A program made the translations under genes and the position numbers. A DNA stretch of 64,000 nucleotides, taken from contig NC_081413.1 of NCBI RefSeq assembly GCF_030272615.1, forward strand, positions 553,747,136-553,811,135, given 5' to 3'. This document shows, in pieces, positions 11,241 to 24,539 of this stretch (position 1 is the stretch's first letter; every line of letters begins with the position of its first letter). The notes beneath the pieces were generated by a model. That model made no database searches and had not been told where the DNA came from. It saw only the letters and a list, made by a program, of their open reading frames with translations. The stretch is from Cryptomeria japonica (lineage: Eukaryota; Streptophyta; Pinopsida; Cupressales; Cupressaceae).

Positions 11241-13154
11241 TTGATAAAGACGTAGAAGTAATTACATGACAAGTTCATTAAACCTATAGTTTGACTCACT
11301 AGTTTATTTGTTTTTTTCTATTAAATCCTTGTTGACCTGACCAATCTCTTTCATTCCTCGCTTGATTTTTTATTTCACGTCGCAACGAAAGAAGACAATT
11401 TGGCAAATTTACACATTTCATGCGGACAATGAATCTTAACACCTACATAATCTAGCATTTGTCATGGATTGTAAAATTAACCTTTGAATGAGTTCACAAG
11501 AGTGGACTATACAACTTAACCTTTTCACAATATATAATAGGTGGGAAAATCTAACCATGTGCTACCAATTATATCAGGTGAATTATAAAATTTAATTTAT
11601 GGATGACGTGTTTATATTTTTTTACCTTTCTTTGAGTTAAATATTAGAGACTTCACTTTTTTAAATTAAAAAAAGGTAAACTAACATTTTTATAATAGAA
11701 TTAGATGTATATTGAGAATGAAACTTGGTACTCTTTGCAACATTAGTTTGGGATTCTTTTTTTTTAGGGGCTAGTTAAACTATTTTTTGTTAGAAGGCGA
11801 TTTCGTCTTTCCATTCTTGTTATGAAATTACTAGATTGATCAAACTATTTCTAACATTTAACTCTATGAGAGAAATTGCATACAAGATTACAAAATAAGC
11901 ATAATGGACAATCAATAACACATCATATGTCATGCTTCACATATGCACTCTACAAGGGAGCTCAATACAAATCTTAGGCAACCTTTAACACTAAACATGT
12001 GTGCTTTCTTTTTATAGATTCAAGATCATACAAAACCACCAAATGGTATTGGATAAACCATGTGTCTCAAAACCATAAGAGCACAAAATCATTGACCTTA
12101 ATATTTAATTTTGGTACAAACATTTTGCAATATTAAATAAATTTTCAATGTGCAACCTTCTACATAAAATATCTAACCAATATTACAAAACAACTTTACA
12201 CTTGTGAACCCCAAAAATACTGAATGTCACTAAAATCACCTTGAAAGATGCATCAATGTAAATATTTATTTCACATAATTAAAATAATCTTTTTCTTGTG
12301 CAAGATGTACAACACCCTTTTTCCTAACAATTCTAGACTTTCCACTTGAAGAGACTTGTGTTGGAAATTTTTTGCTTATTAGAACTATGTTAGCCGTTGT
12401 CCCATTCTTTATGACTTCTCTTCTTAAATCCCTCTACTTTGTCTTGTCTTCTATGGGAAAAATAATGAGGGCCTTCCTTTAGAGTGTCTTAGAAACTAAG
12501 AAGAATATTTCTACTTTCATGTGATGGTTGTTAGAGGATGTGTTTAAGTTAGACATGAGGTTTTTCATGTAGAGGCTATTGTAGCCAATTTTAGTTAGAG
12601 TAACTAACTTGTGAGGCTTCCTCTTTTTAACTCTTTTCTTGGTTCTTTCATCCTACAAATTTGTATTTATTATAGTTTATTTTTTGTCTAATATTTTGTA
12701 GAAAGATAGTTTTGATTATTTCCATCAAAGGTTTGTGTCTAGGTGTCTTATGATATTGTACCTACTTTTGTTATTAGTCATATAGGCCAAGGCATGCAAT
12801 ATAGGGTCAATTTTATTAATTAAAAGAATTGCTCTAGTTGGTTATAGCTTAAGATGATTTAACATACATGAATCAAATCTAACAATAAATTTATAAACAA
12901 CTAGAAAAATAGCTATAAGAAAAAAAGACATTATTTTAATAATTATCTACCCATCATTAAAATTAAGATGATCAAGAATATGAAATATACAAAAAAAAGT
13001 AAACCAATAAAAACAATGTTTCAATAGTTGAGCATGTTCCAATAGTTGTTATAACATTTGTTGATCCATATGCGGACCATCCAACAACGTGTACTATAAA
13101 AGAATCTTTCTTTGATTTTTGATTTGATGCCCAATATTTTTAACAATATTGCAC

Positions 13155-13280
13155 TAATAGTCCAAGGGGTTGAGCTTAATTGGTTAAAACAATGGGTTCT
13201 CACATCCAATCAAACATAATAATAATAATAATCGGCTTCGCCCCTATTACCTACCAAAAAAAAGAAAAAAAGATGAAAAT
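13155..13280 (+). mobile_element. Possible tRNA-derived SINE fragment
   Basis: The sequence TTGAGCTTAATTGGTTAAAA resembles a pol III A box. It is followed by GGGTTCTCACATCC, a weak B-box, then (AAT)n and an A-rich tail near 13255-13275. The A-to-B spacing is shorter than normal and no target duplication is obvious, so this is tentative. Confidence 0.25.
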
Positions 13281-14069
13281 TAAAAAATAATAAATCAATA
13301 AAATCAATATTAACAAATTATAAAATATTATAAAATTAAACTCTACTCCAAACAGAACATTTTAAAAATATAGAAAATAAAATTTAAATTTAAAATTATA
13401 AGTAAAACTAAATTTTAAAAAGTAAAAAAATGAAATACAATCTATTAAAAAATTTAAAATAAATATTTTTAAAAAGAATATAATGAAAAATCAAATATTT
13501 ATATTGGTTAATTTTTTTTTAAAATATAATAATTATTAAATATAATTTAATTATTAGTAAAAAATTATGAAAATAAAAATATTTATTATAAATTTAACTA
13601 TAATACAAATGGAATAGAGGTGGCTTCATTTTATAGATGAAGTACGTTTTGGTTATTAATGAGAGTTAAATGCATTTACGTAAGGTATGGAATTACCGGG
13701 TCCCATACGGAGCAATTGGAATGTAAACCGAGATTAATAATTGAAATAAATGTCTAAAGTTTGGAAACTTATTATTATTTTTAAATAAAAGCAAATAAAT
13801 ATAATTTTTACACTACTGTTACTCCTATTAGTCAATAGAAAAACAGACAAATAATTTTATTTAAATCATTTAAATATACATAAATATAAAAATTATAGAA
13901 TGACACTCAAATTTTTAAAACTCTAGGATTTGAAATTTAGACCAACTCAAGCCACAAGTTCTTATTCCAAGCCAACAACATAGATCATTTTTCTCTGCAC
14001 GTTGTTTGAACCTTGACTGGATTCTTCCACCACAAAGAACCCAACAAAAGGGATGTACTTCTGCGTCCC

Positions 14070-14077
14070 TATATAAA
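14070..14077 (+). promoter_or_regulatory. TATA box of the P450 gene
   Basis: TATATAAA lies 64 bases upstream of the ATG at 14141. It predicts transcription starting about 30 bases downstream, near 14100, and a 5' leader of roughly 40 bases. Confidence 0.7.
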
Positions 14078-14140
14078 GAGCAGACTGAGCAGAAGAAAAT
14101 ACGCAGCAACTGAGCTCGAAACGAGAGAAAGAGCAAAGCA

Positions 14141-15795
14141 ATGGATTTCTCAAGTTCTTTGAGCACCCTCATTTTTTATTGTGTAGTAGCCACAGTCATT
14201 AGTGTTGTATACATGCTCACAAAGCTCAGAAGCAAGCCATCTGAGAGGCTGCCACCTGGACCGCGTCCCTGGCCGTTGATTGGCAACATCCTCCAGGTGG
14301 GCAAGAATGTGAACGAGTCCTTCTCTGAGCTGGCGAAGATCCATGGCCCCCTCATGACCCTCCACCTCGGATGGCGGACAACTGTGGTGGCCTCCTCGCC
14401 CGCCATGGCCAGACAGGTTCTCCAAACGCAGGATCAATCCCTGTCAGCACGTACAATGATTGAGGCTGCCAAGTGTCTCGAGTACGGAGAAAACTCGCTG
14501 GTGTGGAGGGACTGCGTGCCACGCTGGCGCACTCTCCGACGCATCTGCACCACCCAGCTGTTCACCGTGAAGCGTCTGGAGGCACTCCACCAGCTGCGGC
14601 GGGAGCAAGTGAGAAGCATGATGAGGGCCATTTATAAGTCCACCTCAGCTCCTCTGGATATCGGCCACGCTGCCTTCCTCACCAGCTTCAATATGGTGGG
14701 CAACATGCTATTTTCCAAGGACATGTTCGACTGGGACGAGTCGGAAAAGTCTAAAGAGTTTAAGAAAGCGCTCAATGAGATGCTCTTTGTTGGTGGCAAG
14801 CCTAATTGGGCTGATTATTTTCCTTTCCTGAAGCCTTTCGACCCGCAGGGCATAAGGAAGGAGATGACTAGGATTTTTAGGATTATGTTTGCAGTCTTCG
14901 ATCAATATATCGACGAGCGCCTGCAGAGCGGGACAAGAAGCGAGGAGGCAGACAAGGATTTTCTCGATATTTTGCTCGAGAGTAAGACCGAGACTGGGGA
15001 GAAGCTCACAAAGTTTGAGATCACACGCTTCTTCTATGTAAGTATATCTATCAATCTATCCTGCAAACAAAGTATGAGATCACTAGCTGTCCGTCTTATA
15101 TCTAGTTTTAGTTTTAGTTTGGAGAGAGTTTCTTAACAAGATGATTTTGATGTTTGTTATGTTTATAGGACTTGTTCACAGCAGGGAGTGAAACAACTAG
15201 TAACACAATTGAATGGGCCATGTCAGAAATCATACGAAATCCTATGGTAATGGAAAAGGTGAGGGACGAATTGGACAAGGTAGTGGGGAAAGAAAGAAGA
15301 GTGCAAGAAAGTGATATTGACAACCTACCTTATCTTCATTCAGTTGTTAAAGAAACCTTTCGTCTACACCCAGTTTCTTCCCTTCTGATCCACCATAGAG
15401 CCCTTAACTCTTGTGAAATAGAGGGATATGTTATACCTAAGGATGCCCAAGTGTTTGTCAATGTTTGGGCGATTGGAAGGGACCCTAATGTATGGCAAGA
15501 ACCAGAAAGGTTCTTTCCAGAGAGGTTTATGGACTCAGATGTGGACTATAAAGGGCAAAATTTTGAATTGCTTCCATTTGGATCAGGGAGGAGAATGTGC
15601 CCAGGGATCCCTTTGGCTCATAAAATAGTTCATGTAGTAGTGGCTACTCTCCTTCAATGTTTTGATTGGCAGCTTCCCAATGGACAGAATCCAGAAAAGT
15701 TAGATATGAGCGCAAAGTTTGGAATCACATTACAAAAGGCAGAACATCTGGTTGCAATTCCCACACCTCGCCTACCACATCATATCTATAACTGA
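14141..15795 (+). CDS. CYP76-like cytochrome P450 monooxygenase (two exons)
   Basis: Exons 14141-15037 and 15169-15795 join in phase 0 to give 507 residues, normal for a plant A-type (CYP71 clan) P450. Seen in order: an N-terminal membrane anchor (residues about 7-27), proline hinge PPGPRPWP (38-45), C-helix WRTLRR (129-134), I-helix oxygen-binding AGSETT (304-309), ExxR in KETFRLHP (E361, R364), PERF (411-414), and heme loop FGSGRRMCPG with the iron-ligand Cys443. All key residues are present. The body (GKPNWADYFPFLKPFDPQGIR block) is most like the CYP76 family, whose members often hydroxylate terpenoids or small phenolics at the ER. The substrate cannot be read from sequence. A TATA box and poly(A) signal flank it. 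Exon 1 is clearly GC-richer than exon 2. This is the only intact host gene in the window. Confidence 0.95.
15038..15168 (+). other. Intron of the P450 gene (131 bp)
   Basis: Donor GTAAGTATATC at 15038 and acceptor TTTATAG ending at 15168. Removing it joins ...FFY to DLFTAGSETT just before the I-helix motif. A phase-0 intron just upstream of the I-helix is the usual single intron of A-type plant P450s. Confidence 0.92.
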
Positions 15796-15951
15796 TTGCT
15801 ACTAGGAAAGGGGAAAATGTTGTTGCTCACTTTACGACCCTATCTATTTCTTCCTAATTAGTTACTTTGGTATTCAGCTATAAAACACATATATTGTCCC
15901 TTTATCTCACATGTTTGGGAAGTAGTAGTTTCTTTAAGTAGAATTAGTATA

Positions 15952-15957
15952 AATAAA
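15952..15957 (+). terminator. Poly(A) signal of the P450 gene
   Basis: AATAAA lies about 155 bases after the stop codon. AT-rich, T-rich sequence follows, with a further AATATAAT-type element near 16075. Confidence 0.5.
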
Positions 15958-17589
15958 GGGTTTAGCATCAATGGATCATCCATGATGAGTTATATTTGTA
16001 TTGAATATGTTAATCAAAGGGCATTGTTTTTTTGAAAAGGCATGTAATATTCTATAATGTGGTTTTGAAGCAAATCAATATAATATTATTTCTATATTTA
16101 TTTTTCATATTTTATGTTTTTTCGTAAATCTGTTGTAAGTCATATTCTTTCTAGAACCTTTCACAACTATCTGCCATATGATCTCACCTCATTTTCTTAG
16201 GATATTTGGTGATTAAATAGTGGTTGTAGAACTAAAAACAATGTTTATTTATTTTTTCAAAAATACTCAGGTTTTTTCTTTCTAATTTACTTATGTTTTT
16301 ATTTCTAGGGTAGAAAATTTGTCAAGATCAAAAGTGGTTATAGATGTTGTCATGCCCACTTTTTAAAAACAAGAAAACCTAATTTTAAAAAAAAAAAAAA
16401 AAATTTACTCTAACTCCAAGAGTTAACCCATATTGTATTAAATATATAAAAATATAGTATTATTAACCCTTCTCATATCCATAATGCTAATACCAACTTT
16501 TCCAACAAGTGTCCAAATTTATCAATATTAGTTTAGTTTGATTTTTAATATATATATATATATATATAAAATTCAATAATTTATTTAATTGTATGTCATT
16601 TTCTATATTAAAAATACCACGATCTTAACCACCAAAGTAATGCTTCTTGATACGAGTTCTATTATTGAATTTTATTTGCACCCAATTGTCATTATTAGCT
16701 GATAGGCTATTATAGGTGGGAAGCACCCTCCAAATTTTACTGATGTTTCAAGTTGCAAACTTTTTCTATACGGTTCTCATGCTAGAAACTTTATCTCTAT
16801 AGTTCTCACACTAGATTTGTCATGCTAGAATTTTTTTCTAGATGAATGAGATATTCCTCATGCGTAAAATAAAATAAAATAAAACTAAGGTCTTCTCTGG
16901 TTAAAAAATTGTCACGCGGTAAAACAATTTTGCATTACCCTAATGACCGAATCGACGTCTACCATGATTGAATCAATGGCTATGCAAACTACCTTGACCA
17001 ACAAATCACCCACTACATCCTATTAATGTCATTTTACCAGGGGCACAATGATATCAACATTATTTACCTTGTTCATTATGGGAGCTTTGTTCCATTGGTT
17101 CCGTTTGTGGTATATCATTTGAGATCCAAGCAGTAGAATGAAGTTCTTCCTATAAATCTTAGGATTAGAGAAAAGATCCACTAGGAGGTCGACACCTAGA
17201 CATCTAGACATTATTGTCTAAATGTGAATTGTTATGCCATTTTAGTCAACTTCCTTTGCAGGTAGGCACCATGTGTGAGGTGGACGTTTGAGCTGAACAA
17301 GATTTGTATAAGTATTTTAAGAATGTAGGTAGATTTGAGTTGCATTGAGAGTGTAGTAATAAGGAAAATAATTTTTGTAGGAAAAGCCCTTTTTTGTTTT
17401 TAGTAGTTGTTGAAAGCCCTGAAACAATAAGTCCATGTTGGTGACAAAGCAAACTTGATTTCTAGATTATAAAATAGAATTGCTAGGTGTGCAATTTTCT
17501 TCTTCTTCTTCTTCTTCCTTATGAAATTACAATAAATAGGCAACCAAAAAGATTGTCTTCTCATATACAAATTCCATTCTTTTGGCACC
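15958..17589. other. No gene seen; AT-rich with short microsatellites
   Basis: There is a poly(A) run near 16385-16402 and a (TA)n tract near 16548-16568. The frames present are short and have no family features. Confidence 0.5.
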
Positions 17590-17659
17590 GTGTCATCGGG
17601 TGTAGGATAAGCAATTTGTGAATGTCAATTTTTATGTCCACCAATGATATTAGTCACTT

Positions 17660-18840
17660 TTTCTTTAACTCCTTGCTTACAATGAATCAAATCAATGAAG
17701 TAATTTGAGGACTAATATTATGTTGAAACTGTTTATTGACTGCATTGGCCAATTGTGGAAAAGAATAGATAGAATAAGGAGGAAAAGATAAATACCATTG
17801 CAAAGCTTTATCTCTAAAAGTGCAATATTTTTTTTTTGCCATGAGTCTATGATCATGAGAGAAATCACCACACAAGGTTTGGAATATTTTCACACAACTG
17901 AACAGGTCACTTTTTCCATTATATAATTCCATTTGGGTCATTTCCACATTCTTAGGAGCAACCACATGAACCACATCAATAGATAGTGGGCTAACTATAT
18001 CATATGTGGGGATATTGAACTTAGATTTGGTTAAAGAAGCCAATTGTTTTTGTAAGGATGAGACAATTTGAGTTAGGTTATTGATAGTGGCTTAATTGGA
18101 TGAGTTGGAATTGAACATGCTAGATTGTGATGGAGGTATAGTGTTGTGATAGGTAGGTGGAGGTTGAGAATAAGGAGGTAGAACTTTATAGTATGTTGGT
18201 CAAGGGGATAGTTAGTAAACAAATGGAAGGCTCATGGAAGGAGGTATGTAAGAGTATTTATTAATAGGATTTCCCACATGACTAACATGTGTAGGATTAA
18301 CATTTTTTGTAGAGTTATCCATGATAGAAGAAGTATATATACACACTAGGTAAGGATGTAGGCATAGGAGTAGAATTCTCAAGTTGTAGAAATAGAGTAA
18401 CCAAGAGCTTTGACACAAAATTTTATAGGAATAATATTGGTATCAATAACATGAGCAATACCATGTAACACTTCCACACCTATCTTATCACTTTGAACCA
18501 TTCTCTTCAACCCTTCAATCAAGGGGATTGCCTCACTATTTGGGTGTTCTTGACCCATCCATTGTTGAATCTCATCCAACTCATTGTGAAGATTCCACAA
18601 TTGTACACTAGTAAGCCTAGTATGTGAGTCATCCAAGCATCATGAGAAGTATGAGATGAATTGTTCTCCATAATGTTAGGTATGCCTTGTGTAAATATTG
18701 AGGCTTCACCCAAATTCCCATGGAATAGGTTATCAATGTAGGCTCACACCCCTCAATATTTAAGCTTTGGGAAGCCATAAGCCTATAAATTCTTCTCACC
18801 AAGATGTTGGATATAGGTGAAAGGGTATCAAAATTCATGC
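17660..18840 (-). pseudogene. Ty3/gypsy gag remnant
   Basis: The best part (18043-17687) reads FQTLCGDFSHDHRLMAKKK, then a TFRDKALQWYLSFPPYS block and FPQLANAVNKQF. This is the characteristic order of plant gypsy Gag cores. Upstream stretches (18838-18379) are in different frames with stops, so the gene is broken by frameshifts. A Gln/Pro/Ser-rich linker precedes the core. It would have formed the capsid. Confidence 0.65.
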
Positions 18841-19218
18841 ATAAAGAAGGAGATATTGAGTCACACTATTTTTTTTTATAATACAAGCTATATATATGGT
18901 TAAGAAATGCAATTTATTTGTAAAATGATTAACTAACTAATTGGATATTCTAAAGAAATGAGAGATGTAATAACTAAATACTTCTAAATATGAAAATAAC
19001 TTGACATAATAATCATATCTAAGCATATAAATGAAAAATTATGCAAACAACAAGTTAATTTTGTCAAAATAAATTAGGGTTTTTGTGAGTTAAACCTTTA
19101 AATTTATGTTAATTAATTAGATATGCGAGTGCAAATATAGTTTTATTAAAAGCATACAAATTAGATCTAAGAATAAAAAATTAGAATTAATACAAGTACA
19201 ATGTTTGGTTCACCAAAA

Positions 19219-20498
19219 TGTGATGGATGGGAAAATTAGGGTTTCACAAGTTAATCCTTGTAAAATAGGAAATGACCTAACTTTCCAACAAAAACATTGA
19301 AGGAAGGGAGAACTCAATTGATCTAATGCAATAGGATTGAATGCAAATTAAGTTCTTCTTCCTTTTTGTTTAGTTAAAACTAATTTGAATGTATTTTAAA
19401 TGCTAAGTCTAAGATTAATGATGAAGAATCGACATAAAATAACAGAGACAACAAGATACAAATACAAAATGTATACACGAGGACAAATATGAGCAGAAGA
19501 AACATAAAAGCATCCATGATAGCAAGTTCGACCTGAAAGCCCGACACCATGTGGCAATTTGCATTACAATCCCTTATGCCAAATGCAGATAGACTAGAAT
19601 ATTTTGGAATCAAGATGTTGCACAGAATCTGTTCCCTAAAGCTCATCGAAAACTTTTGAGACCATGGCAGATTTTTCATCCCGTTCCTTAGGTTTTTGCC
19701 TCTACAAAAATTAGATCTAATCATTATCATCTCTTTTGTCAAAATCTTTGTTTGTGGCTCCTAAATCTATCACATGTACATAGAAAGAAGGAAAATATTG
19801 TTTTTGATGGGGGTTTGGCTTAGGTCAAACCCTGAGTTTGGAATTAAATTCTTGAATTGAATTGAAATGTAATGAAAATTCTTTTGTGAAATCTTATCTT
19901 TTGAGAATAAGGCTAGATTTGAACTTGAAATGCTTGAATTGGAAATTGATACCTTGATGAATTTTGCATTGAAGTCTTCATGCCAAGGTTGATAATTTCA
20001 TGTAGAATGTCTTCATAAGTTATTGATCATGGATGCCATCACGAATGCTTAAAATTTGAACTTTAATATCTCCTTCACTACCTTGATTATTCTTGATTGC
20101 TTACTCACTTGAATTTGAAAAAGTGCAATTGAGATCTTGTTAGAGAGATCATGTATATGAAAATGAATAGGTTGGGATTTATTTTATACCTAATTGTACA
20201 AAATATATTTGAAATTTTGGGGCAAGCTAACACCAAGAATGTTTTATTGCCTTTAAGGTGTGACCATTGCAAGGTCCAAATTTGGGCCCCTTTTAGGAGG
20301 ACCACGACACCTAGGGTGTCTTGGTCCTTTCAATTAGGATCCAAATTTGAACATGGTCTCACTCAAGTGTATAGAATATTGAATCAAATTGGGTGTGAGC
20401 ATAATCAAAACAATATCAAGGCATAGGAGGTTGGAAAGTGAAAGTGAGTTCTAGGTGTAGACGAAATTGTGCAAGGCTACAATTTACGATGCTACACA
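19219..20498 (-). repeat. 5' LTR of the truncated gypsy element
   Basis: The left end is TGTGATGG beside the PBS-like sequence. The right end is about GCTACACA, before PPR-like sequence resumes. On the minus strand TATAAAAT occurs at 20188-20181. Only one copy exists in the window, so the limits come from the PBS and the junction with the PPR relic. Confidence 0.45.
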
Positions 20499-21330
20499 CA
20501 TCTACCAAAAAATTTCCAATTATGGTACTTGACAAAAATCCACCCTCATCATGCTTTGATGGATGTCCATGCCTTGTTTTGGAGCTCCCATTTTATCACA
20601 AGTATGGAGGGTGCTGACAAAGGTTGTTGAATCTGATTTACACCTGCCAATTGCGTTTGTTTGAAAGTTTATAAGGCTTTTTCAATAAATCCTTGTTGTG
20701 CTTATCGTGCAATCATTGTAAGCCATGAGACCACATCTTTTTCCAAGAATACTATCGTGCTTTGTCTATTCTTTGATGGATGCTCATACCCTATTTTCAA
20801 ATATTCTATTTTGACACAAGCATGGAGGATGCTAGCGAAGATTGTTAAATTTGGCTTTATGCCTGCAAATTGCATTTTCTTGAAAGTTTATAAAGCCTTT
20901 TCAATGAATCCATTATGTGCATATCATGTAATCATGAAATTTTAGGAGACCATATTTCTTTCTATAATTTTGTCAAATAGTTTGCGTCCCTTCTCACTGC
21001 TTCCACACTTTGCATACATGTCTACAGAGAATTTCCAACTATAACATCTGACAAAAGCCCCCTTCCAATATGCTTTGGTTGATGTCCATACCCTATTCCA
21101 AAGCTTCCATTTTGGTATAGGTAGGGAGTATGCTCGCAAAAGTTGTAGAATTTGGCATTACCTTGCCAATTGTATTTCCTTGATATCCTCTAATTATTGT
21201 AGTCTATGAGAACACATTTCCTTGAGGCATTCTATCAAACAAGTCATGTTCCTCGTCTATCCTTCCACATTTTGCATACATGTCTACCATGGTCGTTGCA
21301 ACTACATCATCTGTTTCTATGTAAATTTTG
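20499..21330 (-). pseudogene. Pentatricopeptide-repeat (PPR) gene relic, C-terminal repeats
   Basis: Minus-strand frames with several stops show repeated PLS-type PPR units: VDMYAKCGRIDEEHDLFDRM, then PNSTTFASILPTYTKMEALE, then VDMYAKCGSSEKGRKLFDKI with RNMVS, and the GFIEKAL/TFKKMQFAGIKPNL-type unit twice. Known: such proteins act in organelle RNA editing or processing. The frame is broken by nonsense codons and shifts. It is clearly non-functional here. No editing domain is visible. Confidence 0.75.
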
Positions 21331-22199
21331 TAAGTAGATAACTACAAAGAAGATAAAACAAAAAAATTACAAATTAGAAGAAGAAAATAAATAACATATT
21401 AAAAGTAGATGAACATAGTAAAGAACATCTTGTTCAATAGATTAAGATGAAAATATTGAAGAACATCATGTTTAAACTTGACTATTTATCTGATCATCTA
21501 CCAAAAGTAAGGCTTCAAAGAATTTGATTTTTGAGAAAATAATCTAGATTGAACAAACTAACAAAAATCTTAGAATATTCATCCCCCCTCAAAAAATTGC
21601 CATCATTTTCCTACAGATGTTATATTATTTTTCTTTACCTTGAGCCGCAACAATGATTTGTTGCCAAAAAAATGGTGGGAAAGAAGGAAAAAAATGGCCA
21701 ATAGAATGGAAAAAAGGAAAGACGACATTAATTCCCTAGCGCGAGACATGTTTCTAGTGGGGAGCTCCCTCACAAGGAATAACCTATCAGATAATTAATT
21801 AATTAATTAAGATGACCGATTAAAAGTAAATACTTATTTTTTATTTTTTTAAAACCATTTTAAATAGATATTTATGTTTATGATTTTAAGTTGATCATAA
21901 AAAATAAAACTTAGAGCTTCAATTTTAAATACTTCATTTTTTAATTGATTTTAAATAATTGATTTTTTAATTGATTTTTAATATTAAAACTAAATTCATG
22001 CTATACTTACGATCAAATTTACATCCTGTATACTGCATAAACATTTCCAAAAAAAACTATGTAATTGAATCCATTCTGTCAGCTAGATGGACATTTCCAA
22101 TACTCAACTTGTTTATTAATTACAAATTAGAATACAATGAATTTTTCCCGTTTTGCTAACTACTCTATCGAATAGTTAGCATGCGCTGCATTTTGTTTA
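21331..22199. other. No gene seen; AT-rich spacer
   Basis: There is a run of TTAATTAATTAATTAA near 21796-21811 and other low-complexity AT sequence. No supportable feature. Confidence 0.5.
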
Positions 22200-22450
22200 T
22201 AGTGGAATAACAAACAACATTATTTGATAAAATTCTTTGGTCCAAATAACATTTGGTTGAAAGTTTCTCAAGCCTTTTAAACGAATCCATTTGGTCCTTG
22301 TCTGAGATCATTTCATTTCATAACTCATTCCTTATGATGACATCTACTCGAGGAATTTTGTGCGCTCTCCCTTCCGCTTTGATGAATGTCCATGTCTCTC
22401 GCATATACTGCAATCATTGAATTCGATGAGAGAAAATAATTTTCATAAAA
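22200..22450 (-). pseudogene. PPR relic fragment
   Basis: The minus strand gives RDMDIHQSGRE and then NGFV-KA-ETFNQM (dashes are stops), matching PPR unit phrases of the relic at 20499-21330. It is probably an upstream piece of the same decayed gene. Confidence 0.4.
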
Positions 22451-22940
22451 CCGGATCCATTATCTTTGATGAAAGTCATTTATTCTAATTACATTTGTAC
22501 TAACAAGGTCATATTGAGTTACAAAGATTTAGTTTGTCGAAGCTTTGAGATCATATTATACGTCTTAGCATCAAGGAGGAGTATGTTGACGTGTGATGCA
22601 TGAGCCTCACTGCTATGCACTGCCATGCTACAGTTGTAATTTTAAATTGTTAGATTAGAAAGATCAGTTTGTCTTAGATTAGTTTTTGATTTTTCAGTTG
22701 TAATGTTGGCCATTAATGTAGAGAACATGCAAAATACAATCTCTATTATTAACAAAGTTAATTGCAGTTATTGTGTGATACTACGAGTTGTTTCTAAGAG
22801 ATTGTGCATCAACTGTATGCATGAAATATTCTAGTATACTCACTATTGTTTTAGGGTACACGAAGATGTACGTCCGAGAAAGACTTTTGAGATGTAATCA
22901 ATTTTGAATGATTGAATAAAAGTTTCTTTTGTGTGTTTAT
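22451..22940. other. No gene seen
   Basis: AT-rich. The stretch from about 22590 has some LTR-like phrasing (GTTGACGTGTGATG) but no partner copy in the window, so it is not called. Confidence 0.4.
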
Positions 22941-23226
22941 TGATAGAGGTGGATGGATTCGATCAATATCATATATTGAAACACAAATACATAGAAAGAC
23001 ACAAAATATATAAACAAATAAATTCAATCAATTCTTCCATGTGCTACAACACATTTTCATTAATAACTTGAATCCATTAAATCTGCCTCCTTAAATAGAG
23101 ATCTTTGGACAATTCTAGAAACATCTTAGGCCTTTAGTCCGACCTTACAAAACATTAAATATTTTGCCTTTCTAGAAAATTCTATTCAAATAATCATCAG
23201 GGTGGGAAAAATTACATATCCCAACA
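22941..23226 (-). repeat. 3' LTR of the gag-only element
   Basis: Starts TGATAGAGG and ends CCCAACA. It aligns with 25653-25969 except for an extra stretch of about 34 bases present only in the right LTR. Confidence 0.85.
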
Positions 23227-23538
23227 CCCCCCCTTAATTTCGACCACCAATACTGTGGCATTCTCAATTTCCTTTGGTCTTGACTGTTGTCTTCTTTTAC
23301 CTCTTTCTAATGTCCACAATCAAGTTTCCTAACTTCAAATCCTTTTCCTTGCTTGATGCCTTTCTATCATTCTTCTCCCACTGTTGCGACAGTTCTTCAA
23401 AACTTGAATTTACAACTTCTTGGAAACTTGCCATCTATAGACTTCTTCCCAAATAATTTCCTTTCACTTGAAACATTTGTTATGCCTTTTGAAAACTTTG
23501 ATTGATTGCTATCAACTTTCCCATGCAAAATTTTATAC

Positions 23539-24539
23539 TTAAATGAATTCTTGATCATACCTGTAATTTTTTTGCCAACTGGATCCAAAGCTCCATCCAC
23601 AATCCATTTTCATACCTGTCATATATTCATTATTTGATTCTCTATTCCAACACCTCTTTTCACAATGATTTCTCAAACCACAAATACTGCACAGAAGTAG
23701 ATCCCAACATCTATCCTTTGTATGTCCTTTCCTATTACAATGTGAACACTGCATAGTCTTCATTTCTTGAATTGATTCACTTGAACCTATAGCGCATGTA
23801 CTCCTCTTTCCTTTACCTATAGAATATCCAAGACCTTCATATTTTGGCCTCCTTGGTTTCTCAATCATATTCTTCATACCTTGTTCATGCTTTCCTAGAC
23901 CTTTACCTTTCGTTTCATGATTTTCAGACCAAGATTCATTTCATTGCCATTACATTGTATAACATTATCATTTTCTTTTTCACAATCTTTATCACAAACT
24001 TCTTCAGCAAAAACACACTTATCAAATTACGAATTCAAATCTTTTGCATTCCATGAAACATTGCATACCAATGCCTTAGACATCAAACATTCATTCTCAT
24101 CTTTCAATGTTTTGATTTCCTTCAATTGTAAATTATTTTGTTCTTCCAAATCTTCATTCTTTTGTTTGACCTCATCAAACAACTTTAACTTTTCTTCTAA
24201 CTCTTTATTTTTCTCATCAAATTTAATTATTTCCTTCAAATGCAAAATATGATCTTCTTTCAACCAAGTTAACTTTTCCTCTAGCTCTTCAATTTTCTCT
24301 TTATAATCACTAATTTCATTTGAAAGTTTATATTTTTTTGCTTTTATCCATATTTTACTTTTCTTCACTTCTATTAATTCTTCTTCTAAATGATCTATCT
24401 CAAAAATTAAATTTGCATTTTCCTTCAACACTCTTTCACCTAATTTTCCCATTGAATCAAACAATTTCTCATAAGCTAAATACCAAAACAACAATTCAAC
24501 TTTAATAAATTCTCTTCCTTTTATTGCAAACCCTAACAA
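23539..24539 (-). pseudogene. Gag-like coiled-coil and CCHC knuckle protein, broken
   Basis: Frame 24539-24027 is a Glu/Lys/Leu-rich heptad coiled coil of about 170 residues. A different frame, 23877-23539, follows with CSHCNRKGHTKDRC and CSICGLRNHCEKRC, both C-x2-C-x4-H-x4-C. The two frames differ, so at least one frameshift separates them. The role would be packaging of element RNA. It shares its layout with ORF A of the larger elements at 27031 and 52824, but not obvious close sequence. Confidence 0.7.

Larger units (their letters stand above)
10742..13640. other. AT-rich spacer, mostly featureless
   Basis: No intact gene was seen. The segment contains a weak minus-strand coding relic (10840-11240) and a possible SINE fragment (13155-13280), listed separately. 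The rest is low-complexity AT-rich sequence. Confidence 0.5.
17590..20498 (-). mobile_element. Truncated Ty3/gypsy element: gag remnant, leader and 5' LTR
   Basis: Minus orientation: LTR 20498-19219, a short PBS-like TGGTGAACC at 19215-19207, then a gag relic at 18840-17660. No pol or 3' LTR was found to the left, so the element appears truncated near 17590. It interrupts a PPR relic: PPR-like sequence starts immediately right of 20498. The left boundary is uncertain. Confidence 0.55.

Noticed and set aside
22590-22940. Possible solo LTR beginning GTTGACGTGTGATG
   Set aside because: No second copy, PBS, polypurine tract or duplication in the window.
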